The notes below the pieces were generated by a model. The model was not told the origin of the DNA. It saw only the letters and a program-made list of their open reading frames with translations, and did no database searches. Shown in pieces: positions 47,301-60,365 of a stretch of 64,000 nt of DNA. Within the stretch, counting starts at the first letter, position 1, and each line of letters opens with the position of its first letter. The position numbers were made by a program, and so were the translations under genes. This DNA is from Gossypium raimondii. Lineage: Eukaryota; Streptophyta; Magnoliopsida; Malvales; Malvaceae. The DNA lies in NCBI RefSeq assembly GCF_025698545.1, contig NC_068569.1:4402001-4466000 (forward strand), given 5' to 3'.

Positions 47301-50300
47301 CCCCAAAAAAATGAATTACCTACCACCTTCAGCAATTTGCAGTGAATGGAGAGTGAAGAATTAGAAGCCTGTAGCTTTAGTCTTGTTTCCACACACCCAT
47401 TGTTCCTTTTTTTCTTTTTTTTTTCCTTTTACTTTTAGTTTTTTTTGTAGCTTTTGTCAATGTATGATATCGCCGTTGTCAATATTCCATCATAACCTTT
47501 GTAGAAACCGTTTCTTTCTTTTGGGTTGAGTTTAAAAAAATAACTCCCAAATCCATGGTGTGTGGGAAATGTGATCGATCTGATGTGATGAGCTCTGCTA
47601 GCATTAAATTTAATAAAAACACACCTTTGGGGATCCGAATAGTGAAAGAAGCATGAAGTCATGAATGGTCTGAATGACGAAATATGATCCAAGTGATCCT
47701 TGGTTGTCAGTGGTATGGCATGCAAAAAAGGAGAAAATCTAAAGGTTGATTTAGTCAAGTTGGATTAATGGTGTAGCCAACTCAGTCCCTACCTCCCTAT
47801 AATCAAGGTCAAATCGTCACTTTCAACCCCTTCAAAGGTACAGCTTTGTCCAAAGCCTTGGCCCTACGCCTTTAATCTCCCCATTTATTTATTTATTTCA
47901 TCTCACGCACCACCTGTGCTGTTAAGCAAAGAGGTGTCGGTCATTTTCTCCTGTACGTAAAACAAAGGACCATTCTTTGCAATTTCCATCTGGGAATCTG
48001 TTCACCTTTGTCAACATTTCTTTTTTTTTTAATTAAATTCTAACTCTGACCATATTTCATCGGGAATCTCTAGATTTACAGAGTCGAATTCAAGCTATTT
48101 TTGCATCTGTGATGGGAAACATTTCTATAATTTATCTTCTGCATTGACATTGTTTACAGAGCCATATTATATTTTTTGACTTCTAATCTATTCTCAAGTT
48201 AAGATCAAGAGAAGGGTTAATAAATAAATGGGAACACAAGGAAGAAGAATCTGATTTGTTAGGCTGAAATAATAAATAAATTATTTGCATTTTCTAATTT
48301 CTACCCTCCAGATGTATTTTATTCCTTGGATGCTCATTATTGTTTACTAGTTACACCAGTCATCTTTATTTACCTATGGCGACTTAAGTCACTCTTGTTG
48401 TCCATCTGTGGTGCTTGAAATTGAGTTTTGTTGTTTGGTTTGTATATTCTATATGGGAAATTATGATTTTTCACGAGGCTAATGAAAAATTCAGACCTGT
48501 CGTTTGTCCTTTCTCTTTCATTTCTTTATCTGCTCATTTTCCTTTTCTCTAAAATCGCCAAAATTCTTTGACATCATAATAACCATGTCCATTACCAATA
48601 CCATAGATTATTGGCTAAGACAAGAAACTTCATTAAGAAGGTAAGTCATGTTTGGGGACTGGAAAAATAACTTAAAAAGGTACAAACTTTCACAATGCTT
48701 TTGGGTTTAGTCTGCACTTAGCTGCATCTAAACATGTATAGTCTACGAAAGACAAACTTAGTCCAATTGATTCATACAATCACACTTAAGAAGTAACACC
48801 TCATAAATCTGACTCGGAGATGTGAATCTTAGCATCTTGGCTTTGGACCATTACCCTCTTCTTTAAAAAAAGTATGACATTCTACATCATGATTCATAGC
48901 TTTATAAATCACAGGCTTTTTAGTTCAATCACAATGGTAAAGTACCAGACTTTGGTGTAACTGCATTCTTATAGTTTGTCAATGACAACTATAGAAGACA
49001 GAGTTGCAGCTGTAAAGAAAGATAAAGTTAGAGAAATACTAAATACTTCATTAAGAATCTACCGTGTTCTGTTCACCAATTGCTTAGCAAAGACGGGAGA
49101 TTGAATTGAAAACCAGCTTCAGAAGCTTAACATTCCAATTTTAACGTTAAAGACAAAAGATACGAACGAAACTTGAAATGCCTTCCGGGCTGATAGTAGT
49201 AGTAGTACTAATTTGAGGTCCATATCAGCCAGTAAATGAGCTACTGTGGGTACAGTAAAAGCATATGTATATAGTCGATAGATCCAAACACATAAATGAT
49301 TATCTATGATCTTTTGTTTCTCGCTGCAATAACTGACACCTTTCTTTCCTTTCCCATAAACATACGACTGTGAGAAAAATAATAATGACTGGGCTCTCTG
49401 AGAGAGTGTAAAACGGACATGAGCCGTGGGGCTGCCTTTTGTCAACCACTGTTGAATATATACTTTGCCGTGAATAAATCTTCGATAATCAACTCTTAAG
49501 ATGAACCCCACCTACACAGGCTATACCATTATTATTACAGCCTTTACCTATCCATGCCACTAGATGTTCAATTATTCATTGACCTCCTTTCCCCCATTTA
49601 ACAATTCTTTTAAAGGATTGTTGATTATATAAAAACAGAATCGCCTCTGGTTTCCTTTCTTGATCACTAGTGATTACAGCATTATTGATAATATTAAAAT
49701 TCTCAGTTTAACTAAAAAGGCTTATGCTTGGATTATGGTGATTAGTTTATTCATATTTATTTCCCAGCACTCGATGGGAGAAAATCTACTGTGCTAGACT
49801 TTAGACAGTCAAGTATGGGGTGTTAATAAAGTTATGGAGCTTTTCATTTAAATCATAGACACATGCATTGATCATCCCGATGAGATGTCGGTGCTAAATT
49901 TTGAGATGCAAATATGGACATTGGTCAAATTTTATTTTTGTGTATAAATTTGGTTGATGGAAACAGATTTGGTTCTGCTTCTGTTATGAGAATATCTAAC
50001 AAAGTGGGTGGAAATGGTTTTGCATGTGTTAATGGCAGATCTTGAATGAGGATCGAGCGAGGTACATTGTTTGGTCATACATGAAGATTGAATATAAGGG
50101 GGTGGAAATTGGCATTAAATAGGGGACAGTGGACACTATTTTTTTGTGCCTCACCTAAGTTTATTTATTGGTTCATGTAATGTTGGGGCCATCTAAGATT
50201 TTAATGATTCATATGTAAAGGACCCATCCCATGGTAACCAAGTTTTCAGCCTAGATTTATGGGACTTTTAAGAAAAATTCACAATAAAAATCAGATTATT

Positions 50301-53089
50301 GATTGTAATTATTGAGATAATTAATTGAGTTAAACTCAATTATTGATTGTGGGCCTTTTTTCCCCCTAATGTCTTGGATTTTAGTCATTAGAAATGAAAT
50401 ATGATGTTTGGTTATAAGACCCGAGGGATAAAAAGGGTTAGGTAGGCAATGATATTAAATGCGGAATGGGGCTAGTTTTCATACAAAATAATAAAGTTAA
50501 ATTATAAAAATTGAGTTTTAATTTAGTTGGTATTGACATTATTATCGGCTAATTCGAATGTGTCACACTCAAATTAAAGGAAATAAGTAAAAAAAAAAAA
50601 ATTATAAATCAACCATACAATGAACATAGAAATTTCAATGGAAATCCGTCCCTCCTTTGTGGGGCACATTATAAGCCCAAATATTCATTTCAACCGGGCT
50701 GACTTTCCACTTCTACCCCTCAACCTCTTTTCTTTATTTTGACTGTCCTACTCATTCAATTAGTTTTTGTAATTATTTAAAAGTGGTAAAAATATTTTTT
50801 AAAAAAGAGATAAAATTTATTATTTCAAATGAATCCTCTATACTTGTTTCTTTTATCTTTAAAAAAGAAAAGTTTTCTTTGAACAATATACTATGATTCT
50901 CTTTCGCATTATATAAAAGAGGTTGAAGATAAAGAAGTAAAGATCGAAGGTACCCCCAATTACAGGCCTTTCATAGTACCAAGTGGACCACTCTCAACTC
51001 CATTGTCAATTGCATACATGCATACATACATACATAGCAACATATAGCTTATATGTAGCCTGGAAATTGTTGTTTATGATTTATGAAACCAAAGAAAAAA
51101 TGGGATAAAGGCTAATCATTAACAAAGCAACCATCTTTATACTAAAAGCTTTAATACGAAAATGGAGACTTTTTATACACATGGGAATGGGACTACTTTT
51201 ATAATCTTAGGACCATTTTTTTTTCCTCCCGATAAAGTTAAAGATTTGGCCGCAATATTAGGATGCAAATACATGCGCGTGGGATTGACAAGAAACAACG
51301 AAATCATGTGGTGTTCTTCTCTCGGGAAAATGAAAAGCAGGGCCGTTCGGTTTAGAAAAGCTAGAGAGAGCTTTTGAAAGGTTAATCTCATACCCCTCTT
51401 ATGCCAGTATTTCTGTAATGTAAATTACCCATCATATACTTTTATTGTCCTTGCTAGCTTTTTTTCTTCTTTTTTGGCTGATTACAGCAATCTTTCTTTC
51501 TCCAAAGCATAAAATCTTTCAATTTTATTTTTATATTTTTAGCTAACAAGACCCTAGCTTGGTTGATAAAAGGCAAAAATTTTGAATTTTGAGTTGTTAA
51601 TGTATGAGTTTTATTTCAATTAGTTAATCTTAAGTCTGAATAGATTCAATTCTTAGTTTGATTCTTTATTTTAATTTTTAATTCGTTTGTACAGTAACAG
51701 TTTGATTATATATCAAGTGATTATTTAGACATATATTTATACTTTATTTTAATTATCATGTAATTGTAAACTTAAAAAAGAAAACTTTTAAAATATATAC
51801 ATTATTAATTTGTTTTATATAAATATTGATATATTTATCGACACGTGTTGATGCTATTTTTTATAACATGTGTACTGTTCTAAATAACATGATAATTGAA
51901 TTTAGATAATAATCTATATGTTCGTGTTGTAATTCTGTTGTGCCTATATTCACCTTACATTTTATATTTATAGTTTATATACATACATATTGGATATATT
52001 AGGCAAAGAAACTAAATTAGCTTAATCTAACGAGTAGCAACAATGTCGATTGAGTCTTAACTTGATTGGCATGAGTATTGTTGTCAATATAAAAGGACGT
52101 GAGTTTGAGTGCACTGAAATATATCATTCTTCTGTTTATAGATTGAGGAAGAACTATGAGTAGTTTTATTTTAAAAAGAGCAGATATGATCAGAAACTAT
52201 CCTAATATTATTCAAAAAAAATCATAAAATGAGTTTGTTTTCTTCATTTTAAGATATTAAATAAAAAAGTTAATTTAAGATTGCTTACTTCCTTCTCATT
52301 CAAAAATATATGTTTTTCATGTATGATTGTGCTGGTGATATTTTTCTATTATAATAATATTTTAAGTACTATATAATTTTCATTGTTTATAAGTTGTTTT
52401 ACGTGAATTTAGACGCGTTTGAATATTTGTGTCATATTAAAAAAAATTGTAAAATCATGTTTAATTTATTTATTTTTCATGTTGTCTTTGTGTTTTACAG
52501 TTATGTTTAATATTATGTTTCTAATTCTTTTAATATTATGTTTATGTCGTTTAATCATGTTATGTATAAAATTGTTGTCGGACAATAATTCTCAAAATTG
52601 TGTCATGCATATCGTGCTTCAATGAAGATGCAAAATTGGAGGGCACAAGATTTCATTTTTGCGGCTCCATGCATGTTGATAGGAATGGGAAAGCCATTGC
52701 TCATGAACTAGCCAATATTGAGCGGAAGGAAATGTCCATTCAAATATGGATAAAATTTAAGTATTTCTCATGTTCATTTTAGGATTCATAAATATTAATA
52801 TTATTAAAATTTATAGATGCCCCTCTCAATAATGTTGTCTTGGGAAATAAAGTTGCTCTACTGAAAAAAGTATATATAATTAATCATAAAAAGGGGTATA
52901 TCTGATTAGTATCATCTCAAGGTACAAAACCATGCATGATAGGGTATTTAGCAGAGAGTTGTTCTGCAAAACATACTACTGATTTAGTAAAATGACTATC
53001 AGCTACTAAAGCAAACAGGCACCAGTCACCTACAAATCCAAAATCCATGCACCTGCTTTCACATTGTAGTAATCTCCTAAACAAGTATA
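47301..53089. other. Long intergenic region between ARM-repeat and SDF2 genes
   Basis: The first 200 bases hold the likely ARM-gene 3'UTR with T-rich runs. The remainder is AT-rich. Near 52615-52760 a short frame reads GKAIAHELANIE, faintly like the tail of a retroelement RNase H, but too short to call. No convincing gene or complete element was found; open frames of 60-130 residues here lack family signatures. Confidence 0.45.
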
Positions 53090-54694
53090 CTACTTGCTTT
53101 CAGTAATGGGGAGGTACACACCCTCTGCAGCCAACCATACATTATCAGCACGCTTTTCTCTAACGCCACAAACCTACACCATAACGTGAAATGGTTTAAC
53201 ATACTAACAAATAACAATGACCAGCTCATTTACCATTAGCAGAGACTCATGTCTAGCAAGCAATAAAAGTAGGCTTTTACACTCAATGATGAGTTAACTA
53301 GCAAGCATCAAATATTAGTATTGTAAAATATGATGGAAGATGAATATGTTCCTTAGAATGGAATTTAAAATCAAGAAAAACACTTATTGATATATTTCCA
53401 TTCTCACCTCTTGCTGTCCACCAGCTATTCTGGCGTATTTCTTGTCGTGACTATGCAGGTAACCGCCAGTGTCAATATGTTGAAGCCGAATCCTTTGATC
53501 TTGCTTCCAAGTCTTTCCACTTCCCTCAATCAAGAGCCTGATAGGATCCTCCCAACGATGAAGCATTAGCAGGAAAAAAACAAAAACAGGGAAGTTAAAT
53601 TAAGAAAAGAAAAATATATGCCTCACCTCCAATAATCGCCGGTATCCGATTCTGATTCTCCTCCAAAGCAACTGACCTACAACCAACACCAAAAGGGTAA
53701 AACACTATCTGTAAGTCTGAATGATGATAAGAGACCTAGAAGTTATGATTGGCTGTTGTAACATGTGAAAAATACCTCGAGGTTTCCGGATATTGGGGAT
53801 GCATGCAAGTGGCTATGCAGCCATTTTCGGGTCCTCATGTGTTGCAACCTAATAATTGCCCCATCGGGGATGGTGTCTCCTTGTTTAGCAGATGTATCGG
53901 GTGGAGGCCTAACTATCTGCAAAGCATAGTCCCAAATGCAATCGGATGATGAAACACTCATCGCATCATTAAACCAGAAATTGACTGAAAAATAAAAGCA
54001 ATTAAAAATTACCAAACCTGAATTCAACTTTCAAAACGATTTCAAACTTTAACAAGAAAGAATTGTAGAAATGAAACAAAGGCACTAGCCAATTGGAATA
54101 CCGTTTAGAAAACTTTTCATGTTCTTCAACCATACACGATAATATAATTGCATGGTTAACTAGGGATTGAAACAATTTACAAACAAGCATGTTTACTACA
54201 AGCTTGGAAAAGTTCATTGATCCACTATATTAACCATCAACAGAAAATCTGATTGCAGCATGTAGATAAACAACAACACAAACATTAGCAGAACAAAAAT
54301 TCAACTTTCAGAAACTACTGCGGAAGATCAAGCAGGCAAGATAAAGAGGGAGTACCCAGTAGCTGTTGGAGTCATCTACATTAGGAAAGCCGGTGACAGA
54401 TTGCTGTCCACTTCCAGAACCATACGGCACCTCGTGTGAATGAAGCCTAAATTTTGTTTTCTCGTGCATCAGCTTTAAAACCGTCCCATAAGTAACCTGT
54501 TTCATTCATTCAATTTAACTAATTTATGAAACAAGGAACAAGGAAAATTTTTTAAATAAGTTAAAAAGGATTTTTGAAACCTGGACGTTTTGGGAGGAGG
54601 AGGAGGAGGCGGCGGAGGCGGAGGAAGGAGAACCTTGATCGAAATCGAAAGTGAGGAAGAGGAAGAGAGCAAGACCAAAGAACCCCATCGCCAT
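53090..54694 (-). CDS. SDF2: Stromal cell-derived factor 2-like protein (SDF2), 219 aa
   Basis: Six exons on the minus strand: 54694-54581, 54496-54356, 53916-53776, 53676-53627, 53537-53408 and 53173-53090 (660 nt), all GT-AG. The start MAMGFFGLALFLFLTFDF is a signal peptide. Three MIR repeats follow: VTYGTVLKLMHEKTKFRLHS with YGSGSGQQSVTGFP, then IIRLQHMRTRKWLHSHLHAS, then IRLQHIDTGGYLHSHDKKYA. The tail EGVYLPITES matches the family end. SDF2 works in the ER lumen in glycoprotein folding and quality control with the ERdj3/BiP system; in Arabidopsis it is needed for the EFR immune receptor. Length equals Arabidopsis SDF2. The frame stays open upstream of the first ATG for 55 codons to a GTG at 54859 (see findings). 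It is head-to-head with GAPN. Confidence 0.94.
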
Positions 54695-55603
54695 CAAGAA
54701 CAGCAATCCGATGAACCAATTCTGTTGCCAAAATGGATAATCGACCTTCAGATCCTTCCTCAAATGTTCTCTTTGCTCAGCTTTGCTCGGACCACTACTT
54801 GTTGCAGAAGACGAAGACGGTTTCCTACGAGAGACGGCTTGCGACCCCGACGACGCCACGGTGGAGGAAATTTGTGTCAGGTTGAACGGAAAATTAACTT
54901 CTTTGTCTTGTGAAATGGCATTTTAACGGATCTGGCTGGGAAAGATGGGATCATATGCTCTTGGAGGAAGGGGGAAGAACACTAAGAAGTTGGAAATTTT
55001 CTTTAACGGGTGACACGTTTGAGTGACATGATTTTCTCCAATAGGAACGTGACATTTGGAACAGTGATGACGTGGAGGGTTATGGGTGGGTGGAATTGGT
55101 TGTTAAGAGAACCCCTTTTCGGGTCGAAATCGGGTCCTCTAGGAAACCTCCAAGAGAAAACGATTTCTTTTTATATTTATTTCTCTACTTCAGTGAACCT
55201 TAGCTTCGGGCTCTATTTGGGTTTGGGCTTTGCTTTTCAACAATAAAATTGTGAAACTCCAAACCGACGAATCTTTCCCAAACTCAATTTTACAAACATA
55301 TAACGTTAAGAGCAAGCTAAGTCAGAAGAATATAACGTTAGAATCCAATCTACTAAAGGGTACATTCTGTTAAAATGGCAAGTTATTCAATTTTTCTGAC
55401 GCATATTGTGTTGAAGTGTCGAGATACAACCAAATGGGACATATTTTAAGTCACCTACCCACTCAGCCTCACTTCAACTCCCAAGTGTATGGCCCCAAAT
55501 TGAAAGCGATCAAAGTTTACACCTCAAACAAAGTCGTCTCCCTATAAAGCTTTTCTTGTTTTTCTGCGATTTTTACTGAAGAGGTTAATTGAGCGCACGA
55601 ACA
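54695..55603. promoter_or_regulatory. Shared 909-bp upstream region of SDF2 and GAPN
   Basis: The two start codons face away from each other across 909 bp, so both promoters lie here. CTATAAAG at 55542-55549 is a TATA-box candidate for GAPN about 55 bp before its ATG. A minus-strand frame reaching 54859 and on to a stop near 54909 covers the SDF2 5'UTR. Confidence 0.6.
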
Positions 55604-58257
55604 ATGGCAGGAACAGGGGTGTTTGCTGAGCTAGTTGATGGAGATGGTGTGTTCAAGTATTACTCATCTGGGGAGTGGAAAAAGTCATCTTCAGGGAAGT
55701 CGGTGCCAATCATCAATCCAACCACTAGACAGCCTCACTTCAAAGTCCAAGGTGATATAACGATTGTGTTTCACTTTTTCCTCACTTCTTACTTCATTGA
55801 TGATCCCTTCAAAGTCGACGCTATGGCATGAACATGATCGTTACATATCTTCAATTTTTTTTTTCTTTCTACATGATTTGGAACAGCGTGTTCTCAGGAA
55901 GAAGTAAACAAGTTGATTGAGGAAGCTAAAACAGCTCAAAAGTCATGGGCTAAAACTCCACTTTGGAAAAGAGCAGAGTTGCTTCACAAAGCAGCAGCTC
56001 TCTTGAAAGAGCACAAGGTTCCCATTGCAGAGTGCCTTGTCAAAGAGATTGCAAAACCAGCAAAGGATGCTGCGACTGAAGTGAGTTCAAATCACCTTTG
56101 AATTGTTGGTTTCTTTAGCATGCTGTAACTATTTTGGTGGTATACCTTTTGATTTAAATAGGCGGTAAGGTCTGGAGATTTGGTGTCATACTGTGCTGAA
56201 GAAGGGGTCAGGGTACTTGGTGAAGGGAAATTTATGGTATCTGATAGTTTTCCGGGAAATGAGAGGACCAAATACTGCCTCACTGCAAAGGTAATTTGTT
56301 TCAGATCATGTATACGCCCACCGTTTTGAGGTTCCACATTATGACCAAGTGTTGCTTTCATGATAATGAAACTGTCATGATTTCCTTTTTCTTGCTGGCC
56401 TATTTTGGTTGAGGACTGAATGCTTCAATTCCATATTTCTTATTTGGGCCATGCAGATACCTCTAGGGGTCATTTTAGCTATTCCGCCCTTCAACTATCC
56501 CGTCAATCTTGCTGTTTCAAAAATTGCTCCTGCGCTCATTGCTGGAAATTCTATTGTGCTCAAGCCTCCAACCCAGGTTGGATATAACCCTTGCTGATTC
56601 ATATAAATCTTCTTTTCATTGCAAAATTAATAGTCAAGTACGCATTTCGTATACCATAAACCATGCCTCTCAGTTATAACTGAATAATGGGACAAGTTTT
56701 TCTGGAAACTACTTCCAGGGTGCTGTAGCTGCACTTCACATGGTACACTGCTTTCATTTAGCTGGTTTCCCCAAAGGTCTGATTAGTTGTGTTACTGGAA
56801 GAGGTTCGGAGATTGGTGACTTCCTTACAATGCACCCCATGGTCAACTGTATTAGGTATTATCTTAATTACCTTGAGATGATGTCCTCCCTAGATATCAT
56901 TTATTGCCTTTCATCTTGATTGAATATTATAATTTGCCAACAACAGCATTCTGGAACTGCATATGCTCGTGATAGGAAACAAAGTAATGATCTTGTGGAA
57001 CTGTATCTGCATTGTCCTGATGTTCTGATTTGTGGATTAAATATATTCTGTTGTTGGTAGTTAAGCACCCTTTCTAGTCGCAAACTAATATAGATACAGA
57101 TCCAAGTTCCTTTTATTCGCATGTTAATTTTGTCTACCATCATGCATGCATGCCTACTCAGCTTCACTGGTGGAGACACTGGAATTGCAATTTCAAAGAA
57201 AGCAGGCATGATACCTCTTCAGATGGAACTGGGTGGAAAGGATGCTTGTATCATACTCGATGATGCAGATTTAGATTTAGCAGCGGCTAACATTGTGAAA
57301 GGAGGCTTTTCTTACAGGTGAGAGAAATCATTATATGAGTCCTTCCATTTTGATTTTAGGTCGAGTATGGTTGCAATTAGCATGATGTGTTGATATTGAA
57401 TAATTTCCTTTGTCATTTATCAGTGGTCAAAGGTGCACAGCCGTGAAGGTCGTGTTGGTCATGGAATCTGTGGCTAATGCTCTTGTAGAGAAAGTTAAAG
57501 CTAAAGTTGCAAAATTGACTGTGGGGCTACCAGAAGATGATTCTGACATCACTCCGGTTGTTACGGAATCCTCTGCTAACTTCATTGAAGGATTAGTCGT
57601 GGATGCCAAACAGAAAGGAGCTACATTTTGCCAAGAGTACAGGAGGGAGGGCAACCTTATATGGCCATTATTATTAGATAATGTTCGTCCTGATATGAGA
57701 ATAGCATGGGAGGAGCCATTTGGTCCCGTTTTGCCTGTCATAAGGATTACTTCAGTTGAAGAAGGAATTCATCATTGTAATGCTAGCAACTTTGGCCTGC
57801 AGGTATAATTCTTAAACGATAGTTTAAATGCATACACTTTCACTTAAAGTTGTTTAAGACTTAAGAAGTCAAATACATACTTGGGGGTTGATTGGAATTG
57901 CAGGGTTGTGTCTTTACAAGAGATATAAGCAAAGCAATTCTGATCAGCGACGCAATGGAGACTGGTACAGTTCAGATCAATTCTGCTCCAGCACGTGGAC
58001 CCGATCATTTTCCTTTCCAGGTGATTTTATTTTATGATCATTTGTTCCTCTCTGATGCATTTGCTTTCCCAACTCTAAAAGTTTATTTCTATGGCATCTT
58101 AACCACCTAGCGATTAACAACTTAATCGTTGAGTTTGTGGCAGGGTCTCAAGGATAGTGGCATTGGATCTCAAGGAATCACCAACAGTATCAATATGATG
58201 ACAAAGATCAAGACCACCGTAATTAACTTACCAACACCTTCCTACACAATGGGTTGA
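55604..58257 (+). CDS. GAPN: NADP-dependent non-phosphorylating glyceraldehyde-3-phosphate dehydrogenase, 497 aa
   Basis: Nine exons: 55604-55751, 55887-56080, 56162-56290, 56457-56576, 56719-56855, 57162-57317, 57424-57802, 57904-58020 and 58144-58257 (1,494 nt), all GT-AG. The enzyme (EC 1.2.1.9, ALDH11 family) oxidises glyceraldehyde 3-phosphate to 3-phosphoglycerate in the cytosol, making NADPH. The start [20 protein letters not shown] is typical of plant GAPN. The ALDH fold is complete: [20 protein letters not shown], the cofactor motif FTGGDTG (244-250), general base E265 in MELGGKDA, catalytic C299 in GQRCTAVK, and [10 protein letters not shown]. The tail [20 protein letters not shown] matches family ends. 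No transit peptide. The length fits Arabidopsis ALDH11A3 (496 aa). Confidence 0.96.
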
Positions 58258-58589
58258 TATGAAAAATTTTCATAAATTCGACCAATGAAATAATGCACTA
58301 GCTTGTAAAGTCAACCAACATTATGAGCTCATGTGCTTGTTGTCTGTAGGAAATGAAATGAGTAGTTAAGACTATAACTTGCATAAGTTGAAATCTTCCA
58401 ACTTCCAACTTCCAACTTTGTTAATCCACCTCCTTTTTCTCTATTATTTTCTTTCGATTTGCAATTCTGCATAATTTATTATTTTTCCCTATTTGTTTCT
58501 GGTAATCAGAATTATACTGGCAAAATCTATAATTCAAACATAGAAAAACCAAACCTTTTTTCATTGCCTCTTCTTTGTATTCTTTTACC

Positions 58590-60365
58590 ATGGAACCTAT
58601 CACAAGGAAGTTGAGCCTTTTGAGAAATATTTTGGAACGTGCTCTTCTCTTTGGTGTATTCGTCATTGTAATCCGATTCACTTACATTGTTACTATCAGC
58701 GGTGAATCCTGCAATCTCAGTGACTTCTGCTTTGTCTCGTTGCCACATAATCTCAACCCCATCATCCTTAACACCAAAGCTTCCGCTATCGTTGGAAATG
58801 ACACTGCTCCCTGATTTAATCCGCATCGCCATCTCTATACCACAGAAGATTGGATTAAGATTGTCCATTTCTATTCTTCAATCATCAAAGATTTGATATT
58901 TGAAGGTTATCTCCTCGCCTCACTCTAAGTCTCTCTGCATAGAGACTACTCTTGGACAGGAAGTTTTCGCCTTGAAAAAGGTTGGAGTGGAGGACTTAAT
59001 TGTAATTTTCAATAAAGCGACCAAAGGAGAAGGTCACAAATACAATTTTACTTCATATATTCTCTGGCGGAGCCCGCCTGGGCATATCAGCTCAACCATT
59101 TGATTTTGCATCAGAAATTGCTCGAACCTTGAAATCTGAAGGGTTTGCAGTGCTCCACACCAAGGTTAATGATACATATAGTTTTAATTCTTTTCTTGAT
59201 TTATTCAATTCTTGTAAATTAGTTAAAGTGTTTGAGATTGGTGGCTTCAATCCATCAATGCCTTATATTAGAGAAATTGTATTGAAAAAAGAGAATGAAA
59301 TTCTTAACCATGGGTACAGGAAGATGCTCGACGGTGATTCTGATAACAAGTGCTTTATTTAAAGGTCATAACAGCAAAGTCGTTGATTGAGGAAGAACCC
59401 TTGAAGCCATGGATTACCTTAAAAAGAAATATTAAGAACGTAAAGTATTTGCCATCAATGGTAGATATAAGTTTCATATGTTGATGTTGGGAATAGGAGT
59501 TATAGTTCTAGTATTGGAAGTTGGTTTATGAAACAATATCCCAAATAAAATAAAACCTTTCAGGTCTGTGAGGCTGATAAAGTTTTTCATAAACAATATG
59601 AATGAACAAGATGGTTACATTGTTCGTCATTTGTGGCATAGGTTAGGAGTAGACCTGATTATGGGTTAAATCGGGCCAATGCAAAATTTAATACTTGTTT
59701 TCAAGGTCTTGAGCTTGGCTTAGCTCGAAAAATGGCCTAAAATTCTACCTCAAACCCAACTCAGATTAAAAATATTAAGCTCGAGCTCGATCTAGCTTGT
59801 TCATATTAAACTTTTTTAAATTATTTTTTTATGTAAAAACAATTTAAAAAATATAATACATCAAATATGCTAAAAAATTAAAATAAATGTTTCCCAACAA
59901 ATTGAAAATACATTAAATAAAGTTACTTAAATAACACTAAAATAGTTACAACTTAGCAAGCAAACCCCTTTAAATAAAACAGGGCTTATACAATATCCAA
60001 ATAATACCAACAAAAATATTAGCAATATAATAGCGAAATGACAATAAAATAACAACAAAATAGTTGATTTGGGTTGGGCCAAGTTTGCCAAGAAACTCTT
60101 ACCCAAGGCTTGGTCCATTTAGAAAATGAGTCTTATTTTTGTCTAAACTCTTTTTCGGGCCTATATTTTCGTCCAAACCCTCTCACATTTTGAGTGAGCC
60201 TTCAAGTTTGTACGGGTAACTCAACTCATGATCAGGACTAGTTAGGAATGAGACATTGTTGTTTGAGATTACTTGCAATCCTAAACAAGAAAAGGTAAAT
60301 GAATTAAAACGCGACCGCATAACTTGGAGAAATCATTGTGATGTTGTGACTTTCCATGCATGCTC
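58590..60365 (+). pseudogene. Decayed plant FkbM-type methyltransferase gene, split by a MITE
   Basis: Successive pieces in shifting frames match the plant SAM-dependent methyltransferase family of Arabidopsis At5g01710/At3g53400 type (recalled from memory). From 58590: a membrane anchor start MEPITRKLSLLRNILERALL, then GESCNLSDFCF; from about 58913: SPHSKSLCIETTLGQEVFAL; from 59060: FSGGARLGISAQPFDFASEI, ARTLKSEGFAVLHTKVNDTY, MPYIREIVLKKENEIL; from about 59385: EEEPLKPWITLKRNIKNVKY. After the MITE (59650-60240) VRNETLLFEI continues the match. At least four frame changes and several stops are present, and the 3' part is cut off by the LTR at 60366. No intron is needed to read it. Confidence 0.8.
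59650..60240. mobile_element. hAT-like MITE (591 bp) with 8-bp target duplication
   Basis: The left end is TAGACCTGATTATGGGTTAA and the complement of the right end is TAGTCCTGATCATGAGTTGA, an imperfect terminal inverted repeat of about 20 bp. GTTAGGAG (59642-59649) and GTTAGGAA (60241-60248) form an 8-bp target duplication with one mismatch, the hAT hallmark. It carries no transposase. It interrupts the methyltransferase pseudogene. Confidence 0.85.

Noticed and set aside
49119-49511. 130-residue minus-strand frame
   Set aside because: No recognisable domain, AT-rich codons and no splice or promoter context; likely chance.
51162-51377. 71-residue frame starting METFYTHGN
   Set aside because: No family resemblance and an antisense frame of the same length; not supported as a gene.
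52600-52782. Possible retroelement RNase H fragment (GKAIAHELANIE)
   Set aside because: Only a dozen suggestive residues; too little to call an element.
58421-58868. Minus-strand frames of 86 and 113 residues
   Set aside because: They are antisense to the methyltransferase pseudogene, whose plus-strand matches are much stronger.
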